Below, in pieces: positions 1 to 11,816 of a stretch of 64,000 bases of DNA. Under the pieces are notes generated by a model. That model was not told the origin of the DNA, made no database searches, and worked only from the letters and a program-made list of their open reading frames with translations. A program made the translations under genes and the position numbers. The stretch is from NCBI RefSeq assembly GCF_933775445.1, contig NC_065875.1, positions 14,893,001 to 14,957,000 on the forward strand. Reading direction: 5' to 3'. Within the stretch, counting starts at the first letter, position 1; each line of letters starts with the position of its first letter. This DNA comes from Argentina anserina (taxonomy: Eukaryota > Streptophyta > Magnoliopsida > Rosales > Rosaceae).

Positions 1-2
1 TG

Positions 3-83
3 ACGACGTCTTTTACAAGTATTCTGACTTCAACAGTGTTTGGTTACATGACCTTACTTTACTTGCTGATCAGAGCCCCTTGA
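3..83 (+). CDS. C-terminal end of a small secreted protein (5' end outside window)
   Basis: The window opens inside a reading frame that ends with TGA at 81-83. The last residues, STVFGYMTLLYLLIRAP, match the C-terminus of the glycine-rich protein at 13170-13430 (STVLGYMTLHYLLIRAP) almost residue for residue. It is therefore the 3' end of a paralogue. The tail is hydrophobic and could be a membrane segment or a GPI-type signal. The N-terminal part and signal peptide are not visible. Function unknown. Confidence 0.7.
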   Translation, partial: TTSFTSILTSTVFGYMTLLYLLIRAP

Positions 84-403
84 GGCCTTGATTCATACAA
101 GAACCCAAACGATCAAATAATGCATCTTAAGAATGTTAATCATCAGTTTATGTGTTTCTCAAATCTCCTTGATATATTAGTTGAGATTCGATGTGTCCTA
201 GTTAATACGTATATTGGTGCACAAAATATATCCGTAATTCTACGTACTCATGAATATAATACGTATTATCGTACTCATATCATTGTAATACAAATGCGTT
301 TCTGATTTCTCTTTCCGATTGGAAACCCTTTTTGATAGAGAAATCAGAAACTTCGAAGGATTTCCAAATCAAAGTGGGATAGAATTTGTAGTCAGTCGAC
401 AAC

Positions 404-410
404 TATAAAA
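404..410 (+). promoter_or_regulatory. TATA box of the His-rich secreted protein gene
   Basis: TATAAAA lies 124 bases before the ATG at 534, with a C/T-rich leader between them. Spacing fits a plant core promoter. The rest of 84-533 is AT-rich intergenic DNA with no other signal I can support. Confidence 0.6.
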
Positions 411-533
411 GTCATACGCTGGAATCACAAGAGTAGTACGTACCCTTACAAGAACAATATCTCTCCGGCCTTCTCCGACTTTCAAGTCCTAATCAAGAGC
501 TTCACATTCAATTTCACCATTTTAGTCACCACC

Positions 534-776
534 ATGCCTCGTCAGGTTTCTTCAACAGTAGCCAAAGTCTTGTTCGGATTGTTTCTGTTGATCGCCATGC
601 TCGCCGCAACGGATGCTAGAGGCTACCGCCGTGGTCGCCAATGGTACCCTCACCACTACCACCACCACCACCATCACCATCACCATGTCTTTAGTAGTGC
701 ATCATTGACATCTTCAGGCACTCTTGCTTCAGCAGCCGTTGTGCTTTTTCACGTGGTCTTCCAATACATGATGTGA
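534..776 (+). CDS. Small His-rich secreted protein, 80 aa
   Basis: Short intronless gene. Residues 1-29 form a signal peptide (basic start, then a hydrophobic run FGLFLLIAMLAA). A basic stretch with Arg and Tyr follows, then a His tract at about 40-51 with one Tyr break. The C-terminus (about 52-80) is Ser/Thr-rich and then hydrophobic (ASAAVVLFHVVFQYMM). The architecture signal peptide, low-complexity centre, hydrophobic tail is the same as in the paralogues at 3-83 and 13170-13430, so I read it as one family with a fast-evolving centre. The His tract could bind metal ions at the cell surface; that is inference. A TATA box and an ATG in ACCATG context support expression. Not a family I can name. 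Confidence 0.65.
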   Translation: MPRQVSSTVAKVLFGLFLLIAMLAATDARGYRRGRQWYPHHYHHHHHHHHHVFSSASLTSSGTLASAAVVLFHVVFQYMM

Positions 777-1567
777 TCAAATTTCGAATATTAGCTAGTG
801 GAGTGCCTGAATTGCACAATACTGACAGAAAATATAATTTAACTGTAGTATAACTAGATATTTATATGCAATATGTATAGCTTTCACTTAATCTACTCTT
901 ATAATTTAAGGAATTTGAATGTGGAAATGGGAATGAGCATATTCTATTAGTTTTGACAAAGAGAAGGCCTTGTTAGCATGTGACTTACCCATGAATCTTA
1001 ATCAACGGAGCCATATGCAATTTTTCTATTTCAATATAATTTGGACTATACATCAAAACGAAAATAATTTAACCTTTTTTGCATTTAAAGAACTATCTTG
1101 ACACACAAATACTCTTTTTGGTTATTCGAACTACAAAATCTTACATAATACGACGTGTATGATACACATGCAGTCTTAACTAATGAAAATAATTTTTATT
1201 TAAAACTTACCGCATATGTATATAATTTCTTCTACTCTAGACCGTTAATAAAATTAACATACATTCATGGATTACATTATAGTGAAAATTTTCAAAATTT
1301 ATCGGGTACCATTCTTAAAATTTTCACTACATTATAAGTAAAAAAAAAAAAACATTGTAAAGGTCAACACTAAGGTATTCAGATCCAACGCTCGGTAAAA
1401 GCCGTGACGCGACAATCCACCCAGACTTACCCGTCATTCTAGCACTTGCCGCCATAAAAAGCAAATTCCCAATAACACCACCACAATCCCAACAACCCCA
1501 AAACCATTCTCATTCTCTTTCTTCCCCAAAATTTCACCTCTCAATTTTCCGGAGAGAAACCGAAGCC
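777..1567. other. Intergenic; upstream region and leader of the LIFEGUARD gene
   Basis: AT-rich spacer with a poly-A tract near 1340-1352. From about 1440 it becomes C-rich and resembles a 5' leader (CACCACAATCCC, CTCTTTCTTCCCC) running up to the ATG at 1568. No coding signal seen. Confidence 0.4.
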
Positions 1568-3119
1568 ATGAACACGATGCACTACGCGGAGGTCAGCACC
1601 GCCGGCGCCGGCACCGGAAAGCACGAGGAGATGGACATCGAGTCCGGCGAGCTCCTGTACCCGGGCCTCAGCAAAGGCGAGAATCAGCTCCGCTGGGGCT
1701 TCATCCGCAAGGTCTACGGCATCTTATCCGCTCAGCTTCTCCTCACCACCGCCATCTCCTTCGTCACCGTCCTCTACACTCCGGTCAACGACCTCCTCAA
1801 GGGCAGCCCCGGCCTTCTCATCTTCTTCGCATTCCTTCCTTTCGTCTGTAAGTTCCCTTCAAACCCTAGCCGGTTGGCCATTTTAGCGATTCGGTGTGTG
1901 AATGTTGTTCTGGATTGTTCGAATTAGATCGGATGTTGTTTTGGTTGATGATAGAAATTCAGATCTGGATGAATAGGTTTGCGATTTCAATCGGTGACTA
2001 TAAGCTTTGATTAGATTATACTGCAAGATCGAATGTACTGTTTTCCTTACAAAGAATTTGATATTCTCGAAGAGATTGATACCTTGCTTGTTTGGTGATG
2101 TAGGATTGGATTTTGTGGCTACGGTTATATTGTTCTGTGATAGTATGATTGATATATGCCTTCTGGAAGATGCTTTGATTTGATATGAAACTCAAGAATG
2201 GCTAGTTCGGCATAAATTTATGTTATAATAGTGATGAATTGTACCGGATTCGCTAGTTGTGTTATCGATTGTATTCTGGCGGTGGTGTTAGTTCTGCGTT
2301 TTATCTTATGTCCTTGTGTTTGGTTTGTTCGCAGTGTTGTGGCCCCTGCATGTTTACCAGCAAAGGCATCCTCTGAACTTTGTCTTCCTTGGACTTTTCA
2401 CTCTGAGTCTGAGTGTCACTGTTGGTGTAGCGGTTGCTAATACTGATGGTGAGTTTTATTTCTCTATATTGTGAAAATTCTAGCACTATGTTCTTATTTG
2501 CTTAAAGCTAGGTTTTGTTTGGTGTTAATGTTGTAGGCTTTGTGTATATTTGTATGTTATGGCGTGAATGGGTTGTGGGATTTGTTTTTCTTTAACATAT
2601 TTGTCAGCTGATTATGTATGCGCATTGGTTGCTTGCAGGAGCAATAGTGCTTGAAGCCTTGATTCTGACATCGGGTGTGGTTGCATCCTTGACTGCTTAC
2701 ACCTTCTGGGCTTCAAAGAAGGGCAAGGACTTCAGCTTCCTTGGACCAGTCTTGTTTACTGGCCTCATGGTTCTCGTCTTGACCAGCTTCATGCAGGTTA
2801 GATTTCTTCGATAAATTTAGGCCTGTTTATTAGTTTGTTTGACGCGAATGTTTACCATAATTTAAACACATGGAACTATTTGTCTGATTTGGCGATCTTC
2901 TGTTCTTTGTAGATGTTCTTCCCTCTTGGGCCTACATCGAATGCTGTCATTGGTGCCGCTGGTGCTATCCTCTTCTCTGGCTATATCGTCTACGATACCG
3001 AGAATCTTATCAAGCGGTTTACTTATGACGAGTACATCTGGGCCTCCATCACTCTTTACCTTGACATTCTGAATCTATTTCTTACAATCTTGCGGATGCT
3101 GAGGTCGAGCGACTCTTAG
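1568..3119 (+). CDS. LFG: LIFEGUARD / BAX inhibitor-1 family membrane protein, 252 aa
   Basis: Four exons: 1568-1847, 2335-2448, 2639-2796, 2913-3119. All introns are GT-AG and the exons sum to 759 nt, 252 codons plus TAG. The product begins with an acidic cytosolic tail, then KGENQLRWGFIRKVYGIL, the hallmark start of the BI-1-like (UPF0005) domain. Several hydrophobic helices follow, and the protein ends with the conserved SGYIVYDTENLIKRF and YDEYIWASITLYLDILNLF blocks, which carry the Asp residues typical of the family's pore/pH sensor. Plant LFG proteins are multi-spanning ER or vacuole/plasma-membrane proteins of about 240-250 aa, linked to suppression of cell death and to powdery mildew susceptibility; length and motifs fit. 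Which LFG paralogue it is cannot be told from here. Confidence 0.93.
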
Positions 3120-5134
3120 TCTGCAGGTGGACCAACCGAAACACTGCAGTCTGGTTTTGGCAAAAAAAAAAAACTCAATTGTGGACATAGTATATGTAGT
3201 CCAATGCTGAAAATACCATTGTGGATGTAGTATAAAGATGCTCCACACTTTACTTTTATTGGCTCTTTTGGCTGAGATTGCTGTGGGATGTCATGCAACT
3301 TCTTAGTAGTACAGTAATACGTTTGCATGACTTATGTGTGCTTACATCAGGTCGATTATGTGAATGGTCTTCTTATTTGCTCATGTTCCTACATGTTTTC
3401 TCATTGCTTGAGATATATCGGTCTTTTAAGACACTGCAATATTTGACAAATGATAATATTGCAGTTTAAAGTTGTTATGTAAGGGCATTAGCCTGTAAAT
3501 AAATTTGTTATCCAATTTACCGCAGACCATGTGTTTTTCTTCTTTTTTTTTTGGTTAAAAACCGCAGACCTTGTTGCTCTGTTATTGAAGTGGAGATTCT
3601 GTTTCATACCCGCATTAGATATCTCAATCTATTAAAAGGTTTAGCCTCAACCTCTTTCACAGGTGACCACCTTCGCTTCAACGCCGCCCCGCAACTCAAT
3701 CTGGTTCCCTCAGATGATGGCATAGTAAATTTCGTGACCAGATTTGATGGAGATGAAGAAGATGGAGATTGTGCTGGTGGTGGGGACCTGGAAGGCATCA
3801 TTGTCTCTAACTATAGATGCCACACAATAACGAAAATAAACACTATACAGAGTTAATTTTGGATAATTGTTTCAAACTTTAGTGTCATTTCCTAAACAAA
3901 AACATATATAATCCTCATCATGAAGTTTAAGTTTTAGAAATCGTCACTATAATTCCACCCATTCAAGAAAGCGCGCAGTATTGTGACAAAATGTTAGCTA
4001 TAGAAATTACACCACATCTCTACTACTATAAAACGAGCACGAGAGTACTACCAAATTATGAACTCACAGATTTACTCTTATGTCATCAGTTTTTCAGAAA
4101 CAAACATATAGGTTGTAATGTAAAAAGTAATATAGATAAAATTAAAGATAATTGAGGAAAAAAAACAGTGGGTAGTGAGAAATTATGATCAAAATTAACT
4201 TCTGTGAAAATATTTAGGAATAAAGGTTAGTACTATTTAAAATGTAAAATCCGTTAAAACCTTTATTTTTATTTTTATAAAAGTAAAGTTTTATAAGATA
4301 TAATTCAAGATTACAAACAAGGGAGGACGATGGAGGAAAACATCCACACTCTCATTCCCATCAAAACAAACCAACAATTGCATTGAACAAGAAACCTAAA
4401 AAGATTTAAATGTAACCCAACTAATTCTAAAAGGCTCGATACCTCCTCACACATCCAACCTCCATTAAGCACTATATACCAAAACCTTCATCATACATGC
4501 ATGCATAGACAATCCTTCCTATTACTTTGTTGTCAAAAATTGACTGTCTGTAATACCATTCAAGCTCACTTAACAAAATAAGAAAAGCTCCAAGTCCCTA
4601 AGCTCGCATTTATTTCACTTGTCTAAAAGAAATAAATGGATAAAAGGTAGTCATTCCACCTTCTAACAAACACGTGTATGCAATATTGGATATACAGTAT
4701 GCTTTAAATCAGGTATGGATTCTGATTTTGTATCTCAATTCTGGAAAGTCATCATATTTAGAAGTATGACAATTGATGTCCATACAAAACAGATAGTGAA
4801 TCCCTCCATTTTCCTCATGATTTATTTTCCTTTGTGATTTTTATCATTAGTTAAATTTTCCTTTAGGCATTGATTACAGTCTTTTTATAATCTTAGTATA
4901 ATCATAGCAATTCTAAGAGTTCAAAATTCTAAACTATTTTCGTAATTCATTATTTTAGAATCGTTATTGTAATCATAGCAATTCTGAGTTCAACTTACAG
5001 AATACTAGCTAGTTGCATTTATTCTTAGTTGTTGTTGCATGGAGATTCTTTATAAACGCTACGAACCGATATTGCATCCCAATTAATTCTTAGCTAATGT
5101 AGACCCTAACTCGTTAATTTATTTCTAGTCATTC
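3120..5134. other. LFG 3' region and AT-rich intergenic DNA
   Basis: The first ~400 bases are probably LFG 3' UTR (A-rich and TG-rich stretches, AATAAA-like signal near 3498). Within 3604-3801 (minus) there is a 65-codon frame with a Ser/Pro-rich start and the segment EGTRLSCGAALKRRWSP; composition looks coding, but I cannot identify it and it has no support beyond that. From 3850 to 5134 the DNA is AT-rich and I see no genes. Confidence 0.35.
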
Positions 5135-7784
5135 CACTACCAGAAAAAAAAAGAGTCTTAAACGACCAAAATAATTCATCATTTAAGAACAATAGTTCGT
5201 CGCATAAGTACTTAACTGACGAAAACTTCATCGTTTAAACTTCGTCGCCTAAGAGCCGTGGCTTAAGTACTTATATGACGAAATCACTGCGTATGTCGTT
5301 TTAGTTGTAACATATATGACGAAACTATTTCTTCTCTTAATTACTAAAGCAACAAAGAATGATTCACTTAGGCCAGAAACACATCGTTGGTTAAGTGTTT
5401 AGACATTATTAAAAAAAAGATTTTTTAGTCATTCAATTTCCAAAACTTTTTTTTGCTTCTAATTTTATGAAATTTTCATTTTGCAATTAACTTTTCTTTT
5501 TCATTTTTAATCATTCAACCTCCGCGCCTTTTTCCCAATCTCTGTCGAGTCCATCGCCGTCAAGATCATCGACAAAACCCTCCTCACCGACCACGCCTGT
5601 CTCGAGAAAGAACCCAAGATCATGACTCTCATGTCTCCTCACCCCAACATTCTCCAAATCCACAACGTCTTCGAAATAGAGGACTCCATGGCCATGGTCC
5701 TCGAGCTCTGCAACTTCGAGACTCTCTAGGACAAGATCGCCCACCGCATGTTGCCGGAGCCCGAAGCCCTATTTTGACCATCTACATTTCTTAGAACACT
5801 AAATAACCCACCAAGCACCACCACCAAAACCACATGCCGCCACCAAGCTCATAGCAAAATCTTCGATCTTAAGCAAGATAAAGACTCAATCAAAACCACC
5901 ACCATCAATTAAGACTAGGTATCATACTTCAAACGTGTGAGGTTTTAAACAAATCAAAGAAACCAAATGTGAAATTGAGTCGGGGTATGAACAGGAGAGG
6001 ATAAACTCACCACTAACCATCGAAGAAAGTCGCCGTAATCCACAAAGCTATCCGTCTGCATCCAAAATCGATCTCACATAACACTAGTTTCACCGGTATG
6101 ACATAAGAAAGTGAGCCGCATGAGGGAGAGAGAAGGTGAAGATGAGAAGAAAAGATTACATATGAAGGAAGAAGAAAGAAGGAGATCTGGTTTCATGGAA
6201 TGAAATCTAGAAAAACATTACAGAAAGAAGATAAAGAAAGAGAAAAGAATGAAGGAGAGAAATGGCATTCTAAAAAAAAAGGAGTATGGGTTATGCTAAT
6301 GAAGAGCCAAACCATTTGGATCTGGCGAATCTGACGGTCTATGAGTTTATCCGCGCCTTATGGTTTAATTGGACACAATGTCGATCCGCGTCTTATTAAT
6401 ATTATTTTTCCATTTCGTTTTCCGTTTCTTAACTCTTAATGAGTTAATGGTGGTGCATATATATCTTAATATTATTCATCACTATTATCAGTAATACTAC
6501 ATACTATGTCAATGTATAACATGATATTAACTACTACAAATATTTATATATACTAGCTATTTTATACTATGTACAGTACAAAGAAATAACATTAGTTATA
6601 TCCATTTAATATTAATTTTTTCAATGGAAATTCCTTAAATGTTTTTTGCTAAATTTGGGTAACATATCATTTTTCTTACTTTTTCTTAATCTAATCTCCA
6701 TATCTGATCGTATTGTCACTATTGTGTTATACTCTCCATATATATATATATAGTATATCTAATTATGTATACCTAATTATTAGATTTGAGAGACTTAAGG
6801 GATTTCTCTATTTGTCGACCTTCGGGTGAGTTTTCTCTTGTACTGCTTACTGAGCATAAATATATTTTAACCAACGATTCAAAAAATTATTTATATAATA
6901 AGAATAATTTCAATGTTTCCTTATTGATCGCTCCATTGATACATATTTAAGATTGATTTTTGTTGTATACTAAATCAAAGTAATTGAAATTTATTTTTCT
7001 ATCTAAATCATTAAGATCATCTGTAGATCGCTAATGAACAGAAATTAAATAACATGAGAAAGTCAAATCGCAATCCTTAATTACTGTTAAATTATCAAGT
7101 TTGATATAATATCATAAATAGTTTTTATTATACTTGATTTAAGTATATAATTTTGTTGGCTAGGAGGACTAACTTAGGCGAGAAAAGAGAATTTCGTGGT
7201 TTAAGTGCTATTTCGTCAATCAATTGAAAACATAATATATATATATATATATGGAATAACAATGCAACTCTATTTTAGGAATAATTGAAGGTCCATAATT
7301 GAATTATATTTATATAAATCTATTCTATCTGAAAGAAAATATAAAATAAATAATAGATACCTATAAAATAATTAGGAAATATCATGTTTGATAAAAAAAA
7401 TTCGTGCATAAGGGTATAAACTATGCAAAATAATTGAAAGCAATTTAGTTACATTTATTTCCTACAATAAGAATATAATTATGATTTTAGTTATACGATA
7501 ATTTTTTTGTCACATAAGTTAAAAATCCATCAGCCAAGTTGACTTATATGACCAATTGTTTAGCGTCGCACATGCTTTAACCTAAACGACGAATATAGAA
7601 CGATGAATTGGTTTCGTCGCTTAAGTACTTTCTAGGGCGAGGAAATTACATTTTTTCTCGTGTAAGAAACATCTTAAATGACGAAAAAGATTCTAACACT
7701 ATTCGTCACTTAAAGGATTACCTAAGCGACTAAACTTTTTGGCTGAAAGATTTTTCATCGCTTAGGACTTTTTTTCTGGTAGTG
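5135..7784. mobile_element. Complete non-autonomous CACTA (En/Spm-type) transposon, 2650 bp
   Basis: The left end starts CACTACCAGAAAAAAA at 5135 and the right end is its inverse, TTTTTTTCTGGTAGTG, ending at 7784. The element is bounded by the 3-bp target duplication TTC (5132-5134 and 7785-7787), exactly as expected for CACTA elements. Both subterminal regions (5150-5400 and 7540-7770) are full of short repeats in both orientations of the type CGTCGCTTAAG, CTTAAGTACTT and GACGAA, the usual transposase-binding subterminal repeats. No transposase frame is present, so it is non-autonomous. The inside carries a kinase gene fragment (5535-5777), a C/A-rich stretch after it and an (AT)n run at 7232-7252. 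Confidence 0.92.
5535..5777 (+). pseudogene. PPCK: PEP carboxylase kinase-like fragment captured in the CACTA element
   Basis: The frame starting near 5547 reads ESIAVKIIDK, then EKEPKIMTLMSPHPNILQIH, then MAMVLELC. These are the VAIK lysine strand, helix C glutamate and hinge of a Ser/Thr kinase N-lobe. The combination of EPKIM with HPNILQIH is typical of the very small plant PEP carboxylase kinases. The fragment has an in-frame TAG at 5727-5729 and ends in the linker (PEPEALF), so no C-lobe or catalytic loop is present. It is codon-rich in G/C, unlike the AT-rich element around it, which fits capture of a host exon. The kinase call is solid; PPCK rather than a related CDPK/SnRK is likely but made from memory of the family. 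Confidence 0.75.
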
Positions 7785-9635
7785 TTCTGGATAAATGGAT
7801 AGTTACGTTATTTTCAATATCGGTTGTGAATGTCTAATCATTGCTTAAAAGTTGTTAATATAGCATCTTTACATATGGTATTTTAGTTATGATTGAAATC
7901 TATGTTATTTTCTTCTCTCGTATGAAAACCTTAAAATTTTAGGTATGCGTACGTAAATTATAATTAGTAATAAGGATATTTTGCATGCATCTCAAATTTT
8001 CAATTCACATTAGCTACACCTAAACATTAGCATTAGATAAAGAAAAATGGTGGTAGGGAAGGTTAGATAATAGATACTTTGTATTTGTCCTAGTAGCTTA
8101 GCCCATTGTAATTGTAACACGATTGAAAAAGAAAATGTACCCTAGCTAGGGCAAATGTAACAGTCTGTCATTACTCATTCGTGCATGCATCTATGAATAC
8201 CACTCTAATTGAAACAGTCGCCCACAGTTTTCACAGAGTTGAGAGACAAATTTACCCTTGAAGTTAGCCTATAAAAGCACCACCTCATAAGCCAAAGAAG
8301 ATCACACCTTCAGTCTCTCTTGTCTTTTCTCTTTCAGAACTACGTCTCTTCTTACTAGTTTGAATATGGTGGAACTGTGGAAGATGAAGGTGAAAATGAA
8401 AATGGTTTGGGTAGAGGAGATTCTCATCAATTCATCGAATCAATGATTTACCAAAGGTAGATCCCTTTTTGAAACCATCTCCGCCAGCAATCCATTTAAA
8501 TATATAAACATGCGTTGCTAGGGTTGTAAAGGATCCATTGTTATTTAATGTATAATTGTTCTTTGATCAACTGTGCAATATAATTGTTCTTTTGTGTGCA
8601 GTTTGAAGTGTGGATCCGGGTGTGGGAGGAGATCAAGTAGGAACGCATTGGCGGGCAGGAGTGAAACGAGAGGGAAAAGATCAAAACCAGGAGCAAAACA
8701 ATTCCCCTGAATTGCTTTGCATCTGAGTAACTTGGAATCTTTTATCCTCCATGCTTCAAGAGTTCAACGGTCCAGTCGGCCTCTTGACTCCGTTGTCTTA
8801 GATAGGTGCTAGGACTAGGAGCATTCTTCTTAGCTGATGGTGGCTGTGGTTTCTTTGGCTCGCTCCTGATCTTGATTTTGTTGTCATTTACAGTCCCTAA
8901 CTGACAAACAAAGACGTTTGCTATGAAAGAACTGAAACAGCAATTATGGAGGATTTGCTGACCGAAACAAAGATTATACAAAAAACACAACCTCCTGGTC
9001 GAGTCAATGATCTACCAAAACTATATATAGATTTTAGGGTTAGTTTTAGGGCTGATTATATGAGTCTCAGTTTGCTGTTTGTAAGTATGTGATTGTAATA
9101 TATCCAATACTGAATCACCAAATAGCTTTTCTTATTTCGCTGGCACTGTTCACTCAACATTTTCCCTATCTTTGAACATTGCCAGTAGATCTTCAAGTAT
9201 CATCAACTCTTTTGTGTTAGTCTTGTGCGTTATAGATAATAATCATAATTAATATATGGTGTTCAATGAAATCACATATTTCACTAAAGAACAACAGCAA
9301 AAGAGTTCATTACTATCATATGTTCCAATCACAGAGCTGCATGAAGATTGAAGACATATATCATCCTGTCTTTTGGAGTAATCTTCATATATAACCACGC
9401 GTGGAGTCAGAATCGCGAAAGCCATGCGTCGACAAAAGGAAGGAGAGAGAGAGAGATTGGGGTACGGACCGTACGGTAGATACGGCGCGTGGGGGTAGAT
9501 CGATCTAAGGGTCAAACTATCATTTTGCACTTAGAACAAACTATCAGTTGTTTGTCGGAGCGTTCTGCTGAGAGCCTTCGCTCCAGTTTTGTTTTAGCAA
9601 AACAGTAGCTGTGGTGAAATTAGATGCATGCTATA
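7785..9635. other. AT-rich spacer with an unresolved short transcription unit
   Basis: 7785-8269 is AT-rich with no coding signal. A TATA box (TATAAAA, 8270-8276) is followed by a CT-rich leader and a short ATG frame at about 8366; a GT donor at 8456 and a TTTGTGTGCAG acceptor at about 8601 look plausible, which would give a tiny spliced transcript ending near 8710. On the minus strand 8742-8900 looks like a last exon: an acceptor-like TTTGTTTGTCAG precedes a frame ending QEADWTVELLKHGG. The short string ESMIYQ is encoded both near 8440 and near 9006, hinting at a local duplication. No product can be named. 9010-9635 holds nothing I can support. Confidence 0.25.
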
Positions 9636-9844
9636 AAGAGGTGGATCTAAGATCCGGACACAATTTTTTTTTTTTGAGGTTTAGAACCTAATTGGAGGCT
9701 TATCTTCACTTTTTTTTTTCATTTTCAATAAAAACATACAACATGACATAAATCCGAACTCCGTGATTTGAAAACAACAAGCATAGATATGCTGAACACT
9801 GAACTATCTAAATTGTACCCTACGAGGCCAACTTAGTTCGAACT

Positions 9845-10610
9845 ATGCAATTATAAAATCATTGTTAATGCTATCGGCAAGATCATGTTCAATGTTCAGA
9901 ACCATCAGATCATCAAGAAACTCATCTTTCATCTTGTTTCGAAGTCTGTTCTTTATGAAGTTCATAGATGAAAATGCTCTCTATGTTGTTGCTGTAGAGA
10001 CTGGTAAAATAAGCACAAGACAAATCAATCTATAGATCATAGGAAAGAATGCTGTTTTTCTTGATTCAACTAATTGCCGACATAAATCACGCACTGATGT
10101 TAGATTGGCAAATCTTGATCCATCTGAATATCTGCTAGAAAATACCCACACTCCATATCTAGAGCTTACAACTCATATGATGTAAAATCCTCAGAATAAA
10201 ACCTTGAAGCAAGATTGCAAACATCTTCACATTTAAATGAAGCAAAGTTATCACGTGGATCCAATGTAGCACTAAGAATAAGAAGTTCCAAGGAATCATC
10301 TGGAAATCTATTATCCAACTCTGCCAACTGAAAATCTATCACAACATTAAGTATATTGAATCGGTAGTAATGCTCATTTGTGATATTTTGTTCACAAGAC
10401 CTTATCCCTTTTCTTGTAAAGAGCAGACATATCCGGCACAACTATATCATACTTGCAACAAAATGATATAACTTTCGTAATCAAAGCATCCCAACCATTT
10501 TCTCTCATATCTTGAAGTTTTGATTTTGTGAGTAAAAGAAAATGAAGAGCATTCAATACGTCTATGGCCTTTTTTTGAAGTGCTTCAAAGAAAATCAGTA
10601 ATCTTCATCA
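9845..10610 (-). pseudogene. hAT transposase remnant (ZMYM1/TTF-like, C-terminal dimerisation part)
   Basis: Reading right to left, the minus strand gives TKSKLQDMRENGWDALITKV, then EHYYRFNILNVVIDFQLAELDN, then TLDPRDNFASFKCEDVCNLA, then LVLILPVSTATT and AFSSMNFIKNRLRNKM followed by DEFLDDLMVLNIE. These blocks are the standard order in plant hAT proteins annotated as zinc-finger MYM-type 1-like, ending in the hATC dimerisation domain. The frame is broken: a shift near 10390-10440, a stop after DFTSYEL, and a stop inside the ATT-RAF motif. The N-terminal TTF zinc finger and catalytic core are absent. No function is expected. Confidence 0.85.
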
Positions 10611-11490
10611 TATCATGCATCAAATGCAAGCAAAAAACATAAAAATCAAACACAACTCAATCTACAAGACTTAAATTATGCTCTTTCCTAAATTAATAAA
10701 CTAAATACGTCCACTATAAGATATTAAGATCAGGATGATTATGTATAGGCAGTCAAGCAACTATATCAAAATTGGATATAATGGTTTTCTTATTCAAAGC
10801 TCCACATATATCTAATTTCTCTACCAAAATATTAAATTAGGCAACAATCGAAATTAATCAACTCGTAATTCTCAAATTCCATATCTCATTTCAATTGAAA
10901 ACCCTAAATAGACCAATTTCATCAAAAGTTCACAACCTAAAATTGAAGAAGCGAGAGAGATGAAACGTGAACGTACCTTACGTATCTTACGTACGGGCAA
11001 TAGGATTTAGAGAAGATAGCATAGCAATCTTATTGGAGTGATAACATTCTGCACAAACGCCGACGACGACTTCGAACCCCCAACGATGTTGTTCTCGACT
11101 TCTCGAGCAGCGACAACTGCAACAAGTACTCTTGCTGATAATTTGGTTCTAGGTTTTGCTCACTAACACTACTAATCTATGGATCTACTCATCTACCATC
11201 AATCTGAGTTTTACTCTTGCCGTTCCCAACTTTATACACAATTAAGGTCAGAGAGAGAGAGAGAGAGTTACAAACTTACAATCAATTAAGGTAAGAGAGA
11301 GTGAGAGTTACATGCCTGGTAGTCTACGGAGGCGGATGACGCGGATTCAGGGAAGGAAGCAAATTTGGTTGGAGCCTGGAGGCTTGCAGTAGAGAGCTCT
11401 TGTCGTAAGAGACTGAGAGCTTAGACTGCTTAGTTTTTTTTTGAATGGTTGTATGCTATTGTGTTTGTATATATGCGTTCTTGGCGACAG

Positions 11491-11816
11491 AGGCCCGGAC
11501 CGTCTAGATTCGCCGTTTCCGGCGACGACATGCTGCAACGACGGGGCGGACCACGACAACGACATTACTCACCTCCTAGCGATCTCGTTTGTGCCGACCG
11601 GAGCCCCATCGGCGACCTACGGCGGCCGAAATATGCAAAAATCAAGTTTCTGGGCAAATTCCGGCGATTTCGCCATTCTGACCGATGTAGGTCGCCGATG
11701 GAGCTCCGGCCGGCACAGACGGGATCGCCGGGAGGGGGGAGCACGGCTGGCACCATACGCGTCGTCGTTGCACATCACCGGTGGCTGGAATGGCCGAATC
11801 AGGACGGTCCGGACCT
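11491..11816. repeat. GC-rich imperfect inverted repeat (fold-back), ~150-bp arms
   Basis: The left arm starts AGGCCCGGACCGTC (11491) and the right arm is its inverse ending GGACGGTCCGGACCT (to 11816). Matching blocks continue inward: GATCTCGTTTGTGCCGACCG against the inverse of CGGCCGGCACAGACGGGATC, and ATCGGCGACCTAC against GTAGGTCGCCGAT. The centre is near 11650. It is far more GC-rich than the hAT element around it, so it looks like a separate fold-back element nested in or picked up by it. Overlapping ORFs on both strands here are by-products of the palindrome. Confidence 0.8.
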
